Origin: a virus
Virus record (IMG/VR): IMGVR_UViG_3300034520_000280
Span: 1-41,141 of that record
Reading direction: 5' to 3' (one strand)
Length of the DNA stretch: 41,141 nt
How positions within the stretch are numbered: the first letter of the stretch is position 1; every line of letters begins with the position of its first letter. The translations under genes were made by a program, and so were the position numbers. Positions 6,594-15,739 of the stretch are shown piece by piece. Below the pieces are notes generated by a model. The model made no database searches and was not told where the DNA came from. It saw only the letters and a list, made by a program, of their open reading frames with translations.

Positions 6594-8122
6594 AATTAAA
6601 AATACAACTGTTTATGATAATGCTTGTTCTGTGGCTGTTTCCTGCTGCTGCCTTTGCCGCAACTCCTTTGCACGACCTTCCCCCGGGCACCATCATCACC
6701 TTCTCCGGCAAGCAGTGGATGATTCTTGACCAGATGCCAGACGGCACTACTTATATCATTCTCAACTCCAATGATGGCAACAGGGCCTTCGATCCTGACA
6801 ACACCCAGTTATTCAACCCCAGCGACAGCAACAATATAGGCTACTACCTCAATAACACTTTTTACAACAGTCTATCTCAAAAGGATTTAATAGTTGACCA
6901 CTCCTGGAATAGAAAATACGAGAATGGCAGTGGCAGTCAGGCAAATGTAACGTGCAAAATTGCCCTAATCAGCTATGCTGAATACCAAACTTATCGCTCC
7001 CTATTTCCTGCCAATGGTACCGGTTATTGGTGGTGGACAAGAACCCCTTATTCCGGCAGCTCCAGCGGCGTGTGGTACGTCTCTTCTAATGGCGGCCTGT
7101 ACTACAGCAACGCCTACGCTACGGGTGGCGGCGTGCGTCCCGCTTTGTATCTTAAATCTGGACTCATGGTATCTGATACAAATGAAGTGTTGGGTGAACA
7201 AGCGACGCAACCATCCGCACCCGCCGGTTTATCAGGTCAGGCAATCGGACCCACAGAAGTGCAATTGAACTGGCAACCAAACACCGAGCCCGACCTGGCA
7301 GGTTACATCATCTATCGCAACGGCACCGAGGTAGCACGGGTGGGCAATAGCACCACATCGTATACAGACAACGGCCTGATACCTAATACCAGTTATACTT
7401 ACAGCATCAAGGCTTACAATACTTTCGGCCTGACCAGCAATATGAGCAACACGGTTACAGTGACAACGCCTAAGCCTCCGGTGCCCACCAACCTGACCGT
7501 GAGCAACATAACTTCCACGGGGGCTATGGTAACATGGGATCCGGTACAGGAGGCCGAATCTTATAACGTATACCTTAACGATTTCCTTTATGCCGCCTAT
7601 GTTACCGATACTTCTTACAACATCACCGGTTTGGACCCAGCAACGAGCTACACCGTTCGGGTAACTACGGTAATCAGCAACGTTGAGGGTGATCCGGCGG
7701 CCACGACCTTTACAACGCTTGTTGGCTATAAGCCCAAACTCACCGTCAGGGTTGACAACCGCCAAATTATCATGTCCTGGGAAAGCATAGCTAATAGTTT
7801 TATCGTTGAAGTAAACGGCCAGCAGATAACCACTACATCTGACAAACAGTACACGTACACGGCTGAACCGGGAACGTATGAAATAAGGGTTATTGCAGTT
7901 GTTGACGGGCAACAGTACCCCTCCGACCCGGTGACGGTGAACGTATCCGCTTTCAACACCCCCGGAGTGGTGGAGGCCGCAAAGGACATACTGGGCAACA
8001 CTGCGGCAGTAATATTCCCCTTCGGGGGGCTGATAGCCCTGGGGCTTGCGCTGAAAGCCAGTCCCTTCTTGATAGCAGCCATTAAGAACGGCATATTAAT
8101 CAGATGGTTCAGGGGGTGGTAA
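6590..8122 (+). CDS. DGR-diversified surface protein: lectin-like variable domain, FN3 domains, C-terminal anchor (pIII-like)
   Basis: This 510-residue protein has a signal peptide (about 1-23, ending AAAFA), a variable domain (about 25-190) resembling the DUF6273/C-type-lectin-fold target domains of clostridial DGRs, two FN3 domains (about 207-292 and 297-378), a third beta-sandwich (about 380-454), one membrane span (about 471-490) and the basic tail IRWFRGW. The variable repeat covers residues 152-186, with 13 positions open to mutation (157, 159, 160, 163, 165, 167, 169, 171-174, 176, 177). The secreted head with C-terminal anchor is the plan of filamentous-phage pIII, which binds the host and caps the particle. 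It is translationally coupled to the RT. Confidence 0.93.
   Translation: MKLKIQLFMIMLVLWLFPAAAFAATPLHDLPPGTIITFSGKQWMILDQMPDGTTYIILNSNDGNRAFDPDNTQLFNPSDSNNIGYYLNNTFYNSLSQKDLIVDHSWNRKYENGSGSQANVTCKIALISYAEYQTYRSLFPANGTGYWWWTRTPYSGSSSGVWYVSSNGGLYYSNAYATGGGVRPALYLKSGLMVSDTNEVLGEQATQPSAPAGLSGQAIGPTEVQLNWQPNTEPDLAGYIIYRNGTEVARVGNSTTSYTDNGLIPNTSYTYSIKAYNTFGLTSNMSNTVTVTTPKPPVPTNLTVSNITSTGAMVTWDPVQEAESYNVYLNDFLYAAYVTDTSYNITGLDPATSYTVRVTTVISNVEGDPAATTFTTLVGYKPKLTVRVDNRQIIMSWESIANSFIVEVNGQQITTTSDKQYTYTAEPGTYEIRVIAVVDGQQYPSDPVTVNVSAFNTPGVVEAAKDILGNTAAVIFPFGGLIALGLALKASPFLIAAIKNGILIRWFRGW
7043..7147 (+). repeat. DGR variable repeat (VR)
   Basis: The copy of the TR at 5275-5379, shifted by 1768 bp and in frame within the target gene. 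Eleven of the 13 Asn codons of the template have changed, to Ser, Gly, Tyr and Ala codons; no position other than a template adenine has changed. The 3' end is GC-rich and unmutated, as expected for the site where cDNA replacement starts. Confidence 0.97.
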
Positions 8123-8125
8123 TAG

Positions 8126-8758
8126 ATGATTAAAAAGTTGGTGGCCGCCGTGATCATCGGGGCCACTTTGCATACAGGCGCGGGGGTGGCATCTGCTGCC
8201 CCCCGCCAGATTAACTGCGCAGACCTCAAACCGGCCCGTGTTGTGGCTGTAAACTGTTCCGCCCTGGGTGTTTCCCGGCAGGATCCTCCGAAAGTTAACA
8301 AGGTGAACACCCGGGAAACCCGGCTGTCTTACTTCCCCGAGGTATCCCGGGGGATAACCGTCCGGCCACTCCTGGCGCGGCTTGCAGAAGATGTGCATAA
8401 CCTTATCGAGTGGGCCGCGAAAAAGGTAGGCCTGCCCTCATCACTGCTGCGGGCCGTAGCCCGGGCTGAATCCGGGGGTAACCACCGGGCCATATCCCCT
8501 TCCGGGGCGGTGGGTATAATGCAGCTCATGCCCTCCACGGCCCGGGCCCTGGGGGTTAACCCTTACGACCCCCGGGAAAACGTCCTGGGAGGGGCGATGT
8601 ACCTGAAGCGGCAACTGGACCGGTACCAGGGTAACCTGCCCCTGGCCCTGGCCGCCTACAACGCCGGTCCCGGGGCAGTGGACAGGCACGGGGGGATACC
8701 GCCATACCGGGAAACCAGAAATTACGTGGCTACGGTGATGAGCCTTTTGGGGAGGTAA
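8126..8758 (+). CDS. SLT-domain lytic transglycosylase, secreted
   Basis: A 210-residue protein with an N-terminal signal peptide (about 1-25), a linker, and a C-terminal SLT/LysM-type transglycosylase domain. Motifs seen are ARAESGGN with the catalytic Glu, [14 protein letters not shown], and [13 protein letters not shown]. It cleaves the glycan strands of peptidoglycan, presumably to let the particle or its assembly complex cross the wall. It starts 3 bp after the DGR target gene. A second copy of this domain lies at 11481. Confidence 0.94.
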   Translation: MIKKLVAAVIIGATLHTGAGVASAAPRQINCADLKPARVVAVNCSALGVSRQDPPKVNKVNTRETRLSYFPEVSRGITVRPLLARLAEDVHNLIEWAAKKVGLPSSLLRAVARAESGGNHRAISPSGAVGIMQLMPSTARALGVNPYDPRENVLGGAMYLKRQLDRYQGNLPLALAAYNAGPGAVDRHGGIPPYRETRNYVATVMSLLGR

Positions 8759-8762
8759 GCCT

Positions 8763-9839
8763 ATGAATCAACAAACCAGGATGATGTTCTGGCTGGTGTA
8801 TTTGTTGGAGGTCCTGGTCTGTGTGTGCCTGTGCCTGGCCCTGGCCGTGGCCGCCCACGCCGCAGAACCCACCCCGGTGGAAGTTGTCAACCCGGTAACC
8901 ATAAGTCCACCACCTCCCCCGGTGGCCCCTTCAGAAGTTACCGTTTCCGGGGTGACTGATACTGAGGCTACGATCTCCTGGTCCCCGGTGGCTTACGCAA
9001 CCCAGTATTCTGTTTGGGTGGACGGGCAGCGGTGGACGGGGAGCACTTCCCCCGGGGTAACCATCCGGGGCCTACAGCCCAGCATGACTTACACGGTGTA
9101 TATCACTGCGGCAAACGAAAGCGGGGAAAGCGGACCGTCAGCTTCCGTTAGCTTTACCACCCTGCCCCCGGTCCCCACAGCCCCGGAGAAACCCGTGGTT
9201 ACGAAGGTAACCGACACCACGGCAACGGTGCAGTGGCACCCCCTGCCTCCGGACCAGCACATCCAGGCTTATCGGGTTTACGTGGACGGTAAGGCCGTGG
9301 CCGATGTGCAGCCGCAGGAAGGGATGCAGGTTGCCGAGTTAACCAACCTGAAGCCGGGAACCCATACCGTGGCTGTCAGTGGTTTAAATGCCAACAAAGA
9401 AGGCCCTCAATCACCGGCTGTAAGTTTTACCGTCCAGGCCGTTCCCGCTCCCACCGGCCTGCAAATGGTCAACCACTCCTACGACGCCGTCTGGCTGCAG
9501 TGGGATAAGGTTACGGGGGCTGAAAGGTATGAGATATACGTGGGGGAACAACTAACCGGCACGACTGACCAGACCAGTTATACTTTAACCGGCCTCCAGC
9601 CGGATCAGGAATACCAGGTAAGCCTGGTGGCATTGCTACCGGACGGCAACAGGAGCCAGCCGGCAACGTTGCAGGTAAAAACACTGCCGGCCCCCGAAGC
9701 CATAACCCTATCCGGGCTTAAGGAACGTATTTTCCCTTACGTGAATGATGTCATTCCTGCCCTGGTGGTTGTATTTGCGGTAGGGGCCGCTTTTACCATC
9801 GCCCGTATGGCCAGGATGCCCTTTTCGTGGAGGGTTTAA
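8763..9839 (+). CDS. Secreted FN3-repeat protein with C-terminal membrane anchor
   Basis: A 358-residue protein with a signal peptide (about 1-34, ending AAHAA), three FN3 domains (about 57-135, 140-220 and 223-305) with the usual Trp and Tyr core positions, and one C-terminal membrane span (about 326-346) with a short basic tail. Its head-plus-anchor plan matches the DGR target, but it has no variable domain. It may be a second tip or surface component of the particle. Confidence 0.85.
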   Translation: MNQQTRMMFWLVYLLEVLVCVCLCLALAVAAHAAEPTPVEVVNPVTISPPPPPVAPSEVTVSGVTDTEATISWSPVAYATQYSVWVDGQRWTGSTSPGVTIRGLQPSMTYTVYITAANESGESGPSASVSFTTLPPVPTAPEKPVVTKVTDTTATVQWHPLPPDQHIQAYRVYVDGKAVADVQPQEGMQVAELTNLKPGTHTVAVSGLNANKEGPQSPAVSFTVQAVPAPTGLQMVNHSYDAVWLQWDKVTGAERYEIYVGEQLTGTTDQTSYTLTGLQPDQEYQVSLVALLPDGNRSQPATLQVKTLPAPEAITLSGLKERIFPYVNDVIPALVVVFAVGAAFTIARMARMPFSWRV

Positions 9840-9841
9840 CA

Positions 9842-10996
9842 ATGAGGTTTTGTTTGAGGTTACTGTTAGTTTTTCTTGTTTCTCTATATATTGCTACCCC
9901 TGCACTGGCGGCAGTTGTATATGCAAACCCATCTTACATATTTACATCGCAGCCAAATACAACAATCATACAGAGTGAGTACCTTTGGGCAGATACTACC
10001 GGTTTGGAATCAACGCGATTTACAGAAGTAAAAGTATCGTGGGAACTGCAACCCGGTGACCAGGTAGGAATTAAGTTTTGGGATAGAGCCTTAAACCCCT
10101 TACCTTCGGCACATTTGGATACGAGCAATACGAGTGCAAGGGGAGTAAGCGTAAGTTTCCCTTCTAATGCATATTTTGCTAAATTAGTCTTAATGACCGG
10201 AGATGCTTCTGGAAACAGGTATTTGTGGTGGGACAGTGTCAGCAACACAAACGGTCATACTACTATTTTCGCGGCACCGGAAATATCAACACCACCACCT
10301 ACTAACGTAGGAGAAACACCTTCGTCGGGTACAAGTCAAACAACCATAAGCATAGACAATTCCGAAGTAGTTGCAGAACTTAGAAATATCGGAAACCAGT
10401 TATCAACAGTAATCAGTAACCAGGAAGAAGTAATTAGTCAACTTAATGATGTCAAAAGCAAGTTAAGCACTATAATCGGTCATCTCAGTCATATAGATGA
10501 CTACTTAACCATACCACGGCAGGCTGAGCCGCTGGACACAAGCTCCCTGGGGCCTGCACCCTCTGTAGACCCTACACCACCCCCGGTAACCGAACCGCCG
10601 CAGCAGCCGTACACCTATGACAGGCCGACGCCGCAAATGCCGCCGTTCGAGGATAGCCCCGGGCCGCTGCCGATAGCTCCGGATCCCACGGTAATGGAGC
10701 ATGACCCTCCGGCCGCAAGGGACAACCCCCGGGAGCTGGACCCGCCGAGAACACCGGACCCTGTAAGCATGGATCCGCCGCTGGCACGCGATCCGGTGAG
10801 CATGGATCCTCCCCTGGAACGTGACCCGGTATCTATGGACCCACCCCTGACCCGGGACCCGGTGGTTATGGATCCGCCGTTGAGCCGCGATGAACCGATA
10901 CAAAGAGATGAACCGCTTACGAGAGAAGAGCCATTGACCCCGGATCCCCCATTGACACCGGATCCTCCGCTCACCCCGGAACCGCCTTTGAATTAA
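9842..10996 (+). CDS. Secreted protein with coiled coil and Pro/Asp-rich repeat tail
   Basis: The start is ATG 9842, 7 bp after GGAGGG; the GTG further upstream lies before that site. The protein has a signal peptide (about 1-25), a beta-rich globular domain (about 26-140), a predicted coiled coil (about 165-210) and a long low-complexity tail of 7-10 residue units such as RDPVSMDPPL and TPDPPL. Such tails can act as stalks or wall spacers. No membrane anchor is seen. The domain order suggests a fibrous surface or structural protein; no family was recognised. Confidence 0.72.
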   Translation: MRFCLRLLLVFLVSLYIATPALAAVVYANPSYIFTSQPNTTIIQSEYLWADTTGLESTRFTEVKVSWELQPGDQVGIKFWDRALNPLPSAHLDTSNTSARGVSVSFPSNAYFAKLVLMTGDASGNRYLWWDSVSNTNGHTTIFAAPEISTPPPTNVGETPSSGTSQTTISIDNSEVVAELRNIGNQLSTVISNQEEVISQLNDVKSKLSTIIGHLSHIDDYLTIPRQAEPLDTSSLGPAPSVDPTPPPVTEPPQQPYTYDRPTPQMPPFEDSPGPLPIAPDPTVMEHDPPAARDNPRELDPPRTPDPVSMDPPLARDPVSMDPPLERDPVSMDPPLTRDPVVMDPPLSRDEPIQRDEPLTREEPLTPDPPLTPDPPLTPEPPLN

Positions 10997-11020
10997 ACCC
11001 GGAACCGCCTTTGAATTAAA
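10975..11020 (+). repeat. 23-bp perfect tandem duplication spanning a stop codon
   Basis: Bases 10975-10997 and 10998-11020 are identical. The first copy carries the end and stop codon of the Pro/Asp-rich protein; the second lies in the spacer before the next gene. It continues the repeat habit of the coding tail and looks like recent slippage. Confidence 0.9.
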
Positions 11021-11031
11021 AGGGTGATCTT

Positions 11032-11484
11032 ATGTACCAGTTTTTTCAGAGCCTTTTCCAGTATTTGATGAACGCTATAATCAATGCGGTACACTGGTTC
11101 GGCCAGCTATTTCAGAACATCTGGAATGCATTCAAGCAGTTCATCGCTATGATATTCCAGCCCCTGCTGCTCTTTTTCCAGGGGCTGTGGTACTTGATTA
11201 CGAAGGTCTTTGATATTGTAGTTTTGTCCGTGCAGGTCATTTTCGGCCTCTTCAAAGTTGTCTGGTCCATTGTGGCCGGGATATTTCACACTTTTGCGGG
11301 GCTGATGGGTTTTTCAGGCAGCACCGATTATTACTACTTACCCGGGGCATACCAGCAGGGTTGGGACGGGGTAGCCGGGTTTTTCCTGAAGACCGGGTTG
11401 AATACTATTGCCCTGGTTGCGTGTGTCTTCGTGTGGATTATGACGGCCTGGGCGGTGATTAAGATAGCGGGTGGGGAACGGTGA
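11032..11484 (+). CDS. Multi-span membrane protein, candidate pVI-like assembly partner
   Basis: This 150-residue protein consists of a long aromatic amphipathic N-terminal region (about 1-45), two hydrophobic spans (about 42-60 and 64-95), a loop, and a last span (about 122-145). Filamentous-phage pVI is a small protein with several spans that caps the filament together with pIII. Here the gene lies among the pIII-like genes, which supports a similar job. The similarity is architectural only. Confidence 0.7.
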   Translation: MYQFFQSLFQYLMNAIINAVHWFGQLFQNIWNAFKQFIAMIFQPLLLFFQGLWYLITKVFDIVVLSVQVIFGLFKVVWSIVAGIFHTFAGLMGFSGSTDYYYLPGAYQQGWDGVAGFFLKTGLNTIALVACVFVWIMTAWAVIKIAGGER

Positions 11485-12227
11485 GGGTTCTTGCCGCATT
11501 CCTTGCTCTTATTCCTGCCCTTGCCTTCCTCCCTTCTCCGGCCCTGGCCGTTCCAACCCCTCCCGACTACATGATCCCCTACTTCCAGCAGGCCGCCAGC
11601 GAAACAGGGGTGGATTACAACCTGCTGGTTTCGGTGGGGTACTGTGAAAGTGGCTTCAACCCCAACGCAGTATCCAGTGTGGGGGCCATAGGGGTAATGC
11701 AACTCATGCCGTCAACAGCGGCAGCATACGGGGCAAGTGATCCTTACGACCCCCAGCAGAACATCATGGCCGGGGCCCGGTACTTAAAATACCTGCTGGA
11801 CCGCTATAAAGGAGACGTGCAGCTTGCCCTGGCCGCCTACAACGCCGGCCCGGGCAACGTGGACAAGTACGGGGGTATTCCCCCCTTCCGCGAGACGAGG
11901 GATTACGTGAAAAAAGTCATGGCCAATGCCGGCCTGACATACGAAGAGAGGTCATACGGTGTGTTTCAGCGGATAGTGGATACTTTCTTTAACCCCATCA
12001 TTAACATCCTGGTTTCGGTGAGGGACCGCCTGGATTACGTCTCCCAGGTGGCCGCCCGGGGTTTGAACCTGGATTATTTCCTGGGTCCTGTGATGATGAT
12101 GGGTCCTCAGTGGAAGGTGTTAATAGTCTCAGTAGTGGCAAGCGCTTTCCTGCTGCTGACCGTCCTGGTGGCAAGGAAAGGCTACGGGATTTACCTGGCA
12201 CTCAAGGAGGGGGTTAAGTGGTGGTAA
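11481..12227 (+). CDS. SLT-domain lytic transglycosylase with C-terminal membrane span
   Basis: GTG 11481 overlaps the previous stop. The 248-residue protein has a signal peptide (about 1-23), an SLT domain with YCESGFNP (catalytic Glu), [14 protein letters not shown] and [13 protein letters not shown], then a linker and a C-terminal span (about 212-235). The membrane anchor would keep the peptidoglycan-cutting domain at the assembly site. It is clearly related to the SLT domain at 8126, so the operon carries both a free and an anchored form. Confidence 0.93.
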   Translation: MRVLAAFLALIPALAFLPSPALAVPTPPDYMIPYFQQAASETGVDYNLLVSVGYCESGFNPNAVSSVGAIGVMQLMPSTAAAYGASDPYDPQQNIMAGARYLKYLLDRYKGDVQLALAAYNAGPGNVDKYGGIPPFRETRDYVKKVMANAGLTYEERSYGVFQRIVDTFFNPIINILVSVRDRLDYVSQVAARGLNLDYFLGPVMMMGPQWKVLIVSVVASAFLLLTVLVARKGYGIYLALKEGVKWW

Positions 12228-14230
12228 AGAGACTGAGGGCAAAGAAATTTGCGGCCTTACTTCTGATACTTGTCCTATTGTGCCTATTTCTCGTATCTTC
12301 GTCGGCAGTTTATGCAGAAGAAAACTTCACAAATGTGAGTTTAACTACACAGCCTGGAATGTCATATAGTGGGCTAAATAATATGCTTGACGCCAAAAAT
12401 GACACATACGGAATAATAACTCTTGAAAATATAGATTTGGTTGACCAGGGTGATTTGATAGCTACGTTTCATTTTGATCCTGTTTATGTAGGGTCAGTTA
12501 ATTTATATACATTAAATTGTGGGTTTACAGTTATTTGGACTTTCGCTCCTGAGCCTCCACCTGGGTCTGTAACAAACTTAAGAATTAGAAGTGATAAAGG
12601 AATACAATATGCTGGTGTATACTATAACTATTATATTGAGTGGGACTTTACGGGAGCAGAAGAATACAAAGTTTATAAAGATGGTCTATATTTTGGCTCA
12701 ACAACAAATACAGAAATTACAATCCCATTTGGTGGCAATGCAAACCCTAAAGTTATAGAAGTATCACCTGTTGTTAATGGAATAGAGCAAGCAAAAGCAA
12801 AACTAATTATTTCAAACTCAACAGCAACAATGTTTTCTGGTTCTTTTACAGTAAATGGCTTAATATCTGAAATAAAGGGTTACATGCTTACAAGTGATGA
12901 TATGCAATACAATGGTGCTGATTACCGCATAGATTACATTTCTTATGGTCTACCGTCACCACCTCCACCTGTAGTTAATCTCGATGTGACTAATATCACT
13001 AAAAATACGGCAACTGTTACATGGGGCGCTATTGATGCAGAGAAGTACAATATTTACCTAAACGGTTTCTTGGTGGGGACGACTACAAACACATATTATG
13101 ACTTAACAGGATTAACGCCTGGAACAACATACACAGTGGAAGTTTCCGGCGTCCGAGGAACGGTAGAAGGACCTAAAACTTCAAAGACATTTAGCACTAT
13201 TCCCCCGGACCCAGTAACAAACCTTACAATAACCGAAGTAACAAAAACTTCCGCAACCGCAACCTGGACCGGCACGGCGAACGCCAGCGAGTACAAAGTG
13301 TACCTCAACGGGCAACTGTTGGGGACGACTACGGATACATCTTATCCACTGACCGGACTTACCCCTGGGACAACCTATACCGTGGAAGTGTCTCCCGTTG
13401 AAGCTGGTGTAGAAGGGCAGAAGGCATCTAAAACCTTTACAACCCTCGCACCAGATCCGGTAACAAGCTTGGATGTGATAAACATAACCACCAATTCAGC
13501 AATCGCAACCTGGACAGGTACTCCTAACGCAAGCGAGTACAAAGTTTACCTTGATGGCCAGTATATTGGCACGACTACAAGCACAAATTACTCTCTGACC
13601 GGCCTAAGTCCCAACACCACCTACACCGTGCAGGTTTCCCCGGTGGAAATGGGCGTAGAGGGGTCGAAAGCATCAAAGACTTTTACCACCTTGCCTCCCC
13701 CGGATTTAAAAGTCTACTGGGTTGTTGGGGGCAATTATGTAAGGGTAGAATGGTCCAGTAATGGCTCACAGATTGATGCCGACTGGATACAGTTATGGCG
13801 CACAGATACGGCAACAGGAATCTGGATGCCCGTTAAAGACATAACAGGCACTGAGATAAACTCTTTCGCGTGGACGGACACGATGGTTAGCAGCGGCCTG
13901 AACTATAAGTACCAGGTCAGGGCTTATAACTCTTCTAATTGGTCCTGGAATGTGATCTGGGAATCAGACTGGGCGGTAAACGAACGTCCCTTCAACGCCC
14001 CAAGTGGCCTGAAAATTACATCCAAGAGTGATACCAGCGCAACCGTTACCTGGAATACCGTTCAGGGGGCTACCACCTACCAGGTGCAGGTCAGCACGGA
14101 TGGAGGTACTACCTGGCAGACTTCTACCGTCAGCGGCCCTCCCGTAACGGTCCCCAGGCCCTGCCAGGTGAGAGTTAAGGCCGGGACACATGCAAGGAGC
14201 CAGTGGTCCGGGATACTTACGGTACAGTAA
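12218..14230 (+). CDS. Large secreted FN3-repeat protein (670 aa)
   Basis: It starts at GTG behind AAGGAGGGGG and overlaps the previous gene by 10 bp. It has a signal peptide (about 1-33), a unique N-terminal domain (to about 115) and five or six FN3-like domains beginning near residues 117, 248, 329, 410, 493 and 594. The central ones repeat the frame [19 protein letters not shown] almost unchanged. No C-terminal anchor is seen. The DNA is AT-rich up to about 13200 and GC-richer afterwards, which suggests assembly from two sources. It is probably a secreted or particle-attached adhesive fibre. Confidence 0.85.
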   Translation: MVVKRLRAKKFAALLLILVLLCLFLVSSSAVYAEENFTNVSLTTQPGMSYSGLNNMLDAKNDTYGIITLENIDLVDQGDLIATFHFDPVYVGSVNLYTLNCGFTVIWTFAPEPPPGSVTNLRIRSDKGIQYAGVYYNYYIEWDFTGAEEYKVYKDGLYFGSTTNTEITIPFGGNANPKVIEVSPVVNGIEQAKAKLIISNSTATMFSGSFTVNGLISEIKGYMLTSDDMQYNGADYRIDYISYGLPSPPPPVVNLDVTNITKNTATVTWGAIDAEKYNIYLNGFLVGTTTNTYYDLTGLTPGTTYTVEVSGVRGTVEGPKTSKTFSTIPPDPVTNLTITEVTKTSATATWTGTANASEYKVYLNGQLLGTTTDTSYPLTGLTPGTTYTVEVSPVEAGVEGQKASKTFTTLAPDPVTSLDVINITTNSAIATWTGTPNASEYKVYLDGQYIGTTTSTNYSLTGLSPNTTYTVQVSPVEMGVEGSKASKTFTTLPPPDLKVYWVVGGNYVRVEWSSNGSQIDADWIQLWRTDTATGIWMPVKDITGTEINSFAWTDTMVSSGLNYKYQVRAYNSSNWSWNVIWESDWAVNERPFNAPSGLKITSKSDTSATVTWNTVQGATTYQVQVSTDGGTTWQTSTVSGPPVTVPRPCQVRVKAGTHARSQWSGILTVQ

Positions 14231-14289
14231 AAGGAATGTTCGCTTCCAGGTTTGCATATTTGGCCTGTAACGCGAGATGTTTTCTCCTG

Positions 14290-14334
14290 AAGGTAATCAC
14301 ATTAACCCGGTAATTATCTGTTGCTACAGGGCAA
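14290..14334 (+). promoter_or_regulatory. Repeated leader element, copy 1
   Basis: It begins AAGGTAATCAC and ends TTGCTACAGGGCAA. It aligns without gaps to 19742-19786, with the first 11 bases identical and the last 24 nearly so around a variable 10-base middle. Both copies lie 20-30 bp before a gene start. It is probably a shared promoter or activator site. The surrounding gap 14231-14355 holds no gene. Confidence 0.5.
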
Positions 14335-14355
14335 ATTAGAAGGGAGGTGGGATGA

Positions 14356-14730
14356 GTGTTTTTTCAAACAGACGCTGGTGACGTTCTGAATAAATTGTGG
14401 ATGGTTGTGCAATTTCTAGCCCCCATATATGCGATAGCCTTTGGAATGCTTGGAGCACGTATGCTTATTGAATACGGCCTCGGGAAACTTATGGATAAGT
14501 TTTTCCCGGCAAAGCCCAAAAAACTAAAACTAAAAGTTCGACTGCTACCAGCCGCCGGCGTCGCCGGGCTTCAGTATACATCAGCTCGGAAAGAAATCCC
14601 CAAATCAGGAGAACTAAAACAGGAGTGTATGTTTACTATGATTAATTCATCAGGCCCCGGGGGTAACAAAAACCCGGGGCCTACACATTGCAAAAAGAAT
14701 GCAGTTTTTATTCATTGTGCGAAGGCCTAA
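14356..14730 (+). CDS. Small membrane protein with basic cytoplasmic tail
   Basis: GTG 14356 follows GGGAGGTGG. The 124-residue frame has one N-terminal hydrophobic span (about residues 14-38) and then a very basic stretch (KFFPAKPKKLKLKVR). The last 40 or so codons cross a strong hairpin and look less natural, so the functional protein may be mainly the first 85 residues. It is adjacent to other small assembly proteins and to Zot, so it may be an assembly-complex component. Confidence 0.6.
   Translation: MFFQTDAGDVLNKLWMVVQFLAPIYAIAFGMLGARMLIEYGLGKLMDKFFPAKPKKLKLKVRLLPAAGVAGLQYTSARKEIPKSGELKQECMFTMINSSGPGGNKNPGPTHCKKNAVFIHCAKA
14652..14682 (+). other. 10-bp GC-rich perfect hairpin inside a gene end
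   Basis: AGGCCCCGGG (14652-14661) pairs with CCCGGGGCCT (14673-14682) around an 11-base loop. It lies within the 3' part of the open frame from 14356 and has no T-run. It may be a partial terminator, an mRNA stabiliser or a DNA structure. Confidence 0.6.
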
Positions 14731-14762
14731 CATACCTCAAAATGGTATCAGGGGGTGTAATC

Positions 14763-14888
14763 ATGGGTGTCTTTGAGTTCTTCTTTTCGGCCACGGCAGG
14801 CATAGCGGCAGGGCTGGCCGTGGTGGTCATACCCTCCCTGTATATTTACAACAGGTACTTTAACCTCTCAAGGAGGAATAGGGCGTGA
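14763..14888 (+). CDS. Small single-span membrane protein (41 aa), coat-like
   Basis: The start is ATG 14763 behind GGGGGTG; the frame is open further upstream but has no ribosome binding site there. The 41 residues contain one span (about 8-30) and the basic end NLSRRNRA, the same plan as the coat-like proteins at 2518-3463. It may be a minor coat or end-cap protein. Confidence 0.68.
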   Translation: MGVFEFFFSATAGIAAGLAVVVIPSLYIYNRYFNLSRRNRA

Positions 14889-15235
14889 TCTTCAAACGTA
14901 AGAAAGAGGACATAACAGATGACGTTATACTGATAAACGAAAATGAGATAAGGATCCTCGAAGTGACGGCACTGGACGAAAACGCCGTCCATGCCGGCAA
15001 CCTTGTTCTTCCCCGGGCAGATGCCCAGGTGAGGTATTACCCCGGGGGTGGAAGAGCGTTTATTTACGGTTACAGCGGGCCCTACCTGGCCGAAAGTCAG
15101 AACATCGCGGAATTAGAAAAGTCTGTGGTGCTGCGCAATATGTTTAACTACGGATCGGCTGCTAAAATGCACAACATTCAGTTTTACGTCATGCTTGCGG
15201 CGTTGATCATAACCATCTTCCTTTTGCGCCACTAA
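14885..15235 (+). CDS. Tail-anchored protein upstream of Zot
   Basis: GTG 14885 overlaps the previous stop. The 116-residue protein has a charged soluble N-terminal domain (about 1-90, beta-rich) and a single C-terminal hydrophobic span (about 98-115). The Zot protein here lacks the membrane span that pI/Zot proteins normally carry, so this protein could supply the membrane half of the assembly ATPase. That pairing is inference from gene order. Confidence 0.65.
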   Translation: MIFKRKKEDITDDVILINENEIRILEVTALDENAVHAGNLVLPRADAQVRYYPGGGRAFIYGYSGPYLAESQNIAELEKSVVLRNMFNYGSAAKMHNIQFYVMLAALIITIFLLRH

Positions 15236-15248
15236 GGAGGCGAAATAA

Positions 15249-15593
15249 ATGGCTGAAGAAACCACCACCAGCGGGGGTAAAACTCTCCAGGATATAATGT
15301 CAAATGAGTTATTCGCCAGCTCCCGGGGTGACCTGGTGGAAACCCTGCGGTTTATGGAGAATCACGGCACCCCTTTAAGTGAAATGCAGGTGCAGGGGGT
15401 AGCCCTCTTGCGCTACCTCCAGACCAAAAGAGGGGAGAAAAATTATGAGCCCATTATTCAGACCATGACCAAGATGGCCAAAGATATTACACCCCCAGGA
15501 GTTTTCGTCGAAGTGATAGAGAAAATGACCCTGGGCGGCTTCGTGACGGGTAAGATAAACCTGCGGAAAGTCTTCGGGGGTAGCGACAAGTGA
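15249..15593 (+). CDS. Hypothetical soluble protein, 114 aa
   Basis: It starts at ATG behind AAGGAGGCG. The product is soluble and helical, with no membrane span, and was not recognised. It stands two genes before zot in a tightly packed operon, so a cytoplasmic role in particle assembly or DNA handling is plausible. Confidence 0.65.
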   Translation: MAEETTTSGGKTLQDIMSNELFASSRGDLVETLRFMENHGTPLSEMQVQGVALLRYLQTKRGEKNYEPIIQTMTKMAKDITPPGVFVEVIEKMTLGGFVTGKINLRKVFGGSDK

Positions 15594-15712
15594 AGCTTAT
15601 CAAGTTCTACCGGGAAGTTTCGAGGGAGCTGCTCAGGTTTGCCATATTGTTTCCGCGGGCGAGACTGTTTGTTGGAGCAGCTTGGGCAAGACCAAGGGGT
15701 GGACGTAAGTAG
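15590..15712 (+). CDS. Very small basic protein (40 aa)
   Basis: GTG 15590 overlaps the previous stop by 4 bp, a coupled start. The 40 residues are rich in Arg and Lys with a central hydrophobic patch (LLRFAILF) and end RPRGGRK. It could bind DNA or the membrane before extrusion, like the small DNA-binding proteins of filamentous phages. It is too short for a firm call. Confidence 0.5.
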   Translation: MKLIKFYREVSRELLRFAILFPRARLFVGAAWARPRGGRK

Positions 15713-15739
15713 AGCCATCATCGTAGTGGGGGTTTTGCT

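Noticed and set aside
7155-7175. GTATC-T-GATAC as the DGR cruciform after the variable repeat
   Set aside because: Five-base arms with a one-base centre cannot form a stable hairpin like those needed in known DGRs; no better structure was seen close by.
7232-7912. 226-aa minus-strand open frame opposite the DGR target
   Set aside because: It is a shadow of the FN3 coding sequence, with no ribosome binding site or recognisable domain.
10505-10974. Long minus-strand frames opposite the Pro/Asp-rich tail
   Set aside because: The repeats create open frames on both strands; only the + strand frame has a signal peptide, a ribosome binding site and an operon context.
13000-13700. Regular DNA repeats as a CRISPR or second DGR locus
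   Set aside because: They are in-frame FN3 domain repeats, with no constant-length direct repeats or spacers and no adenine-specific differences.
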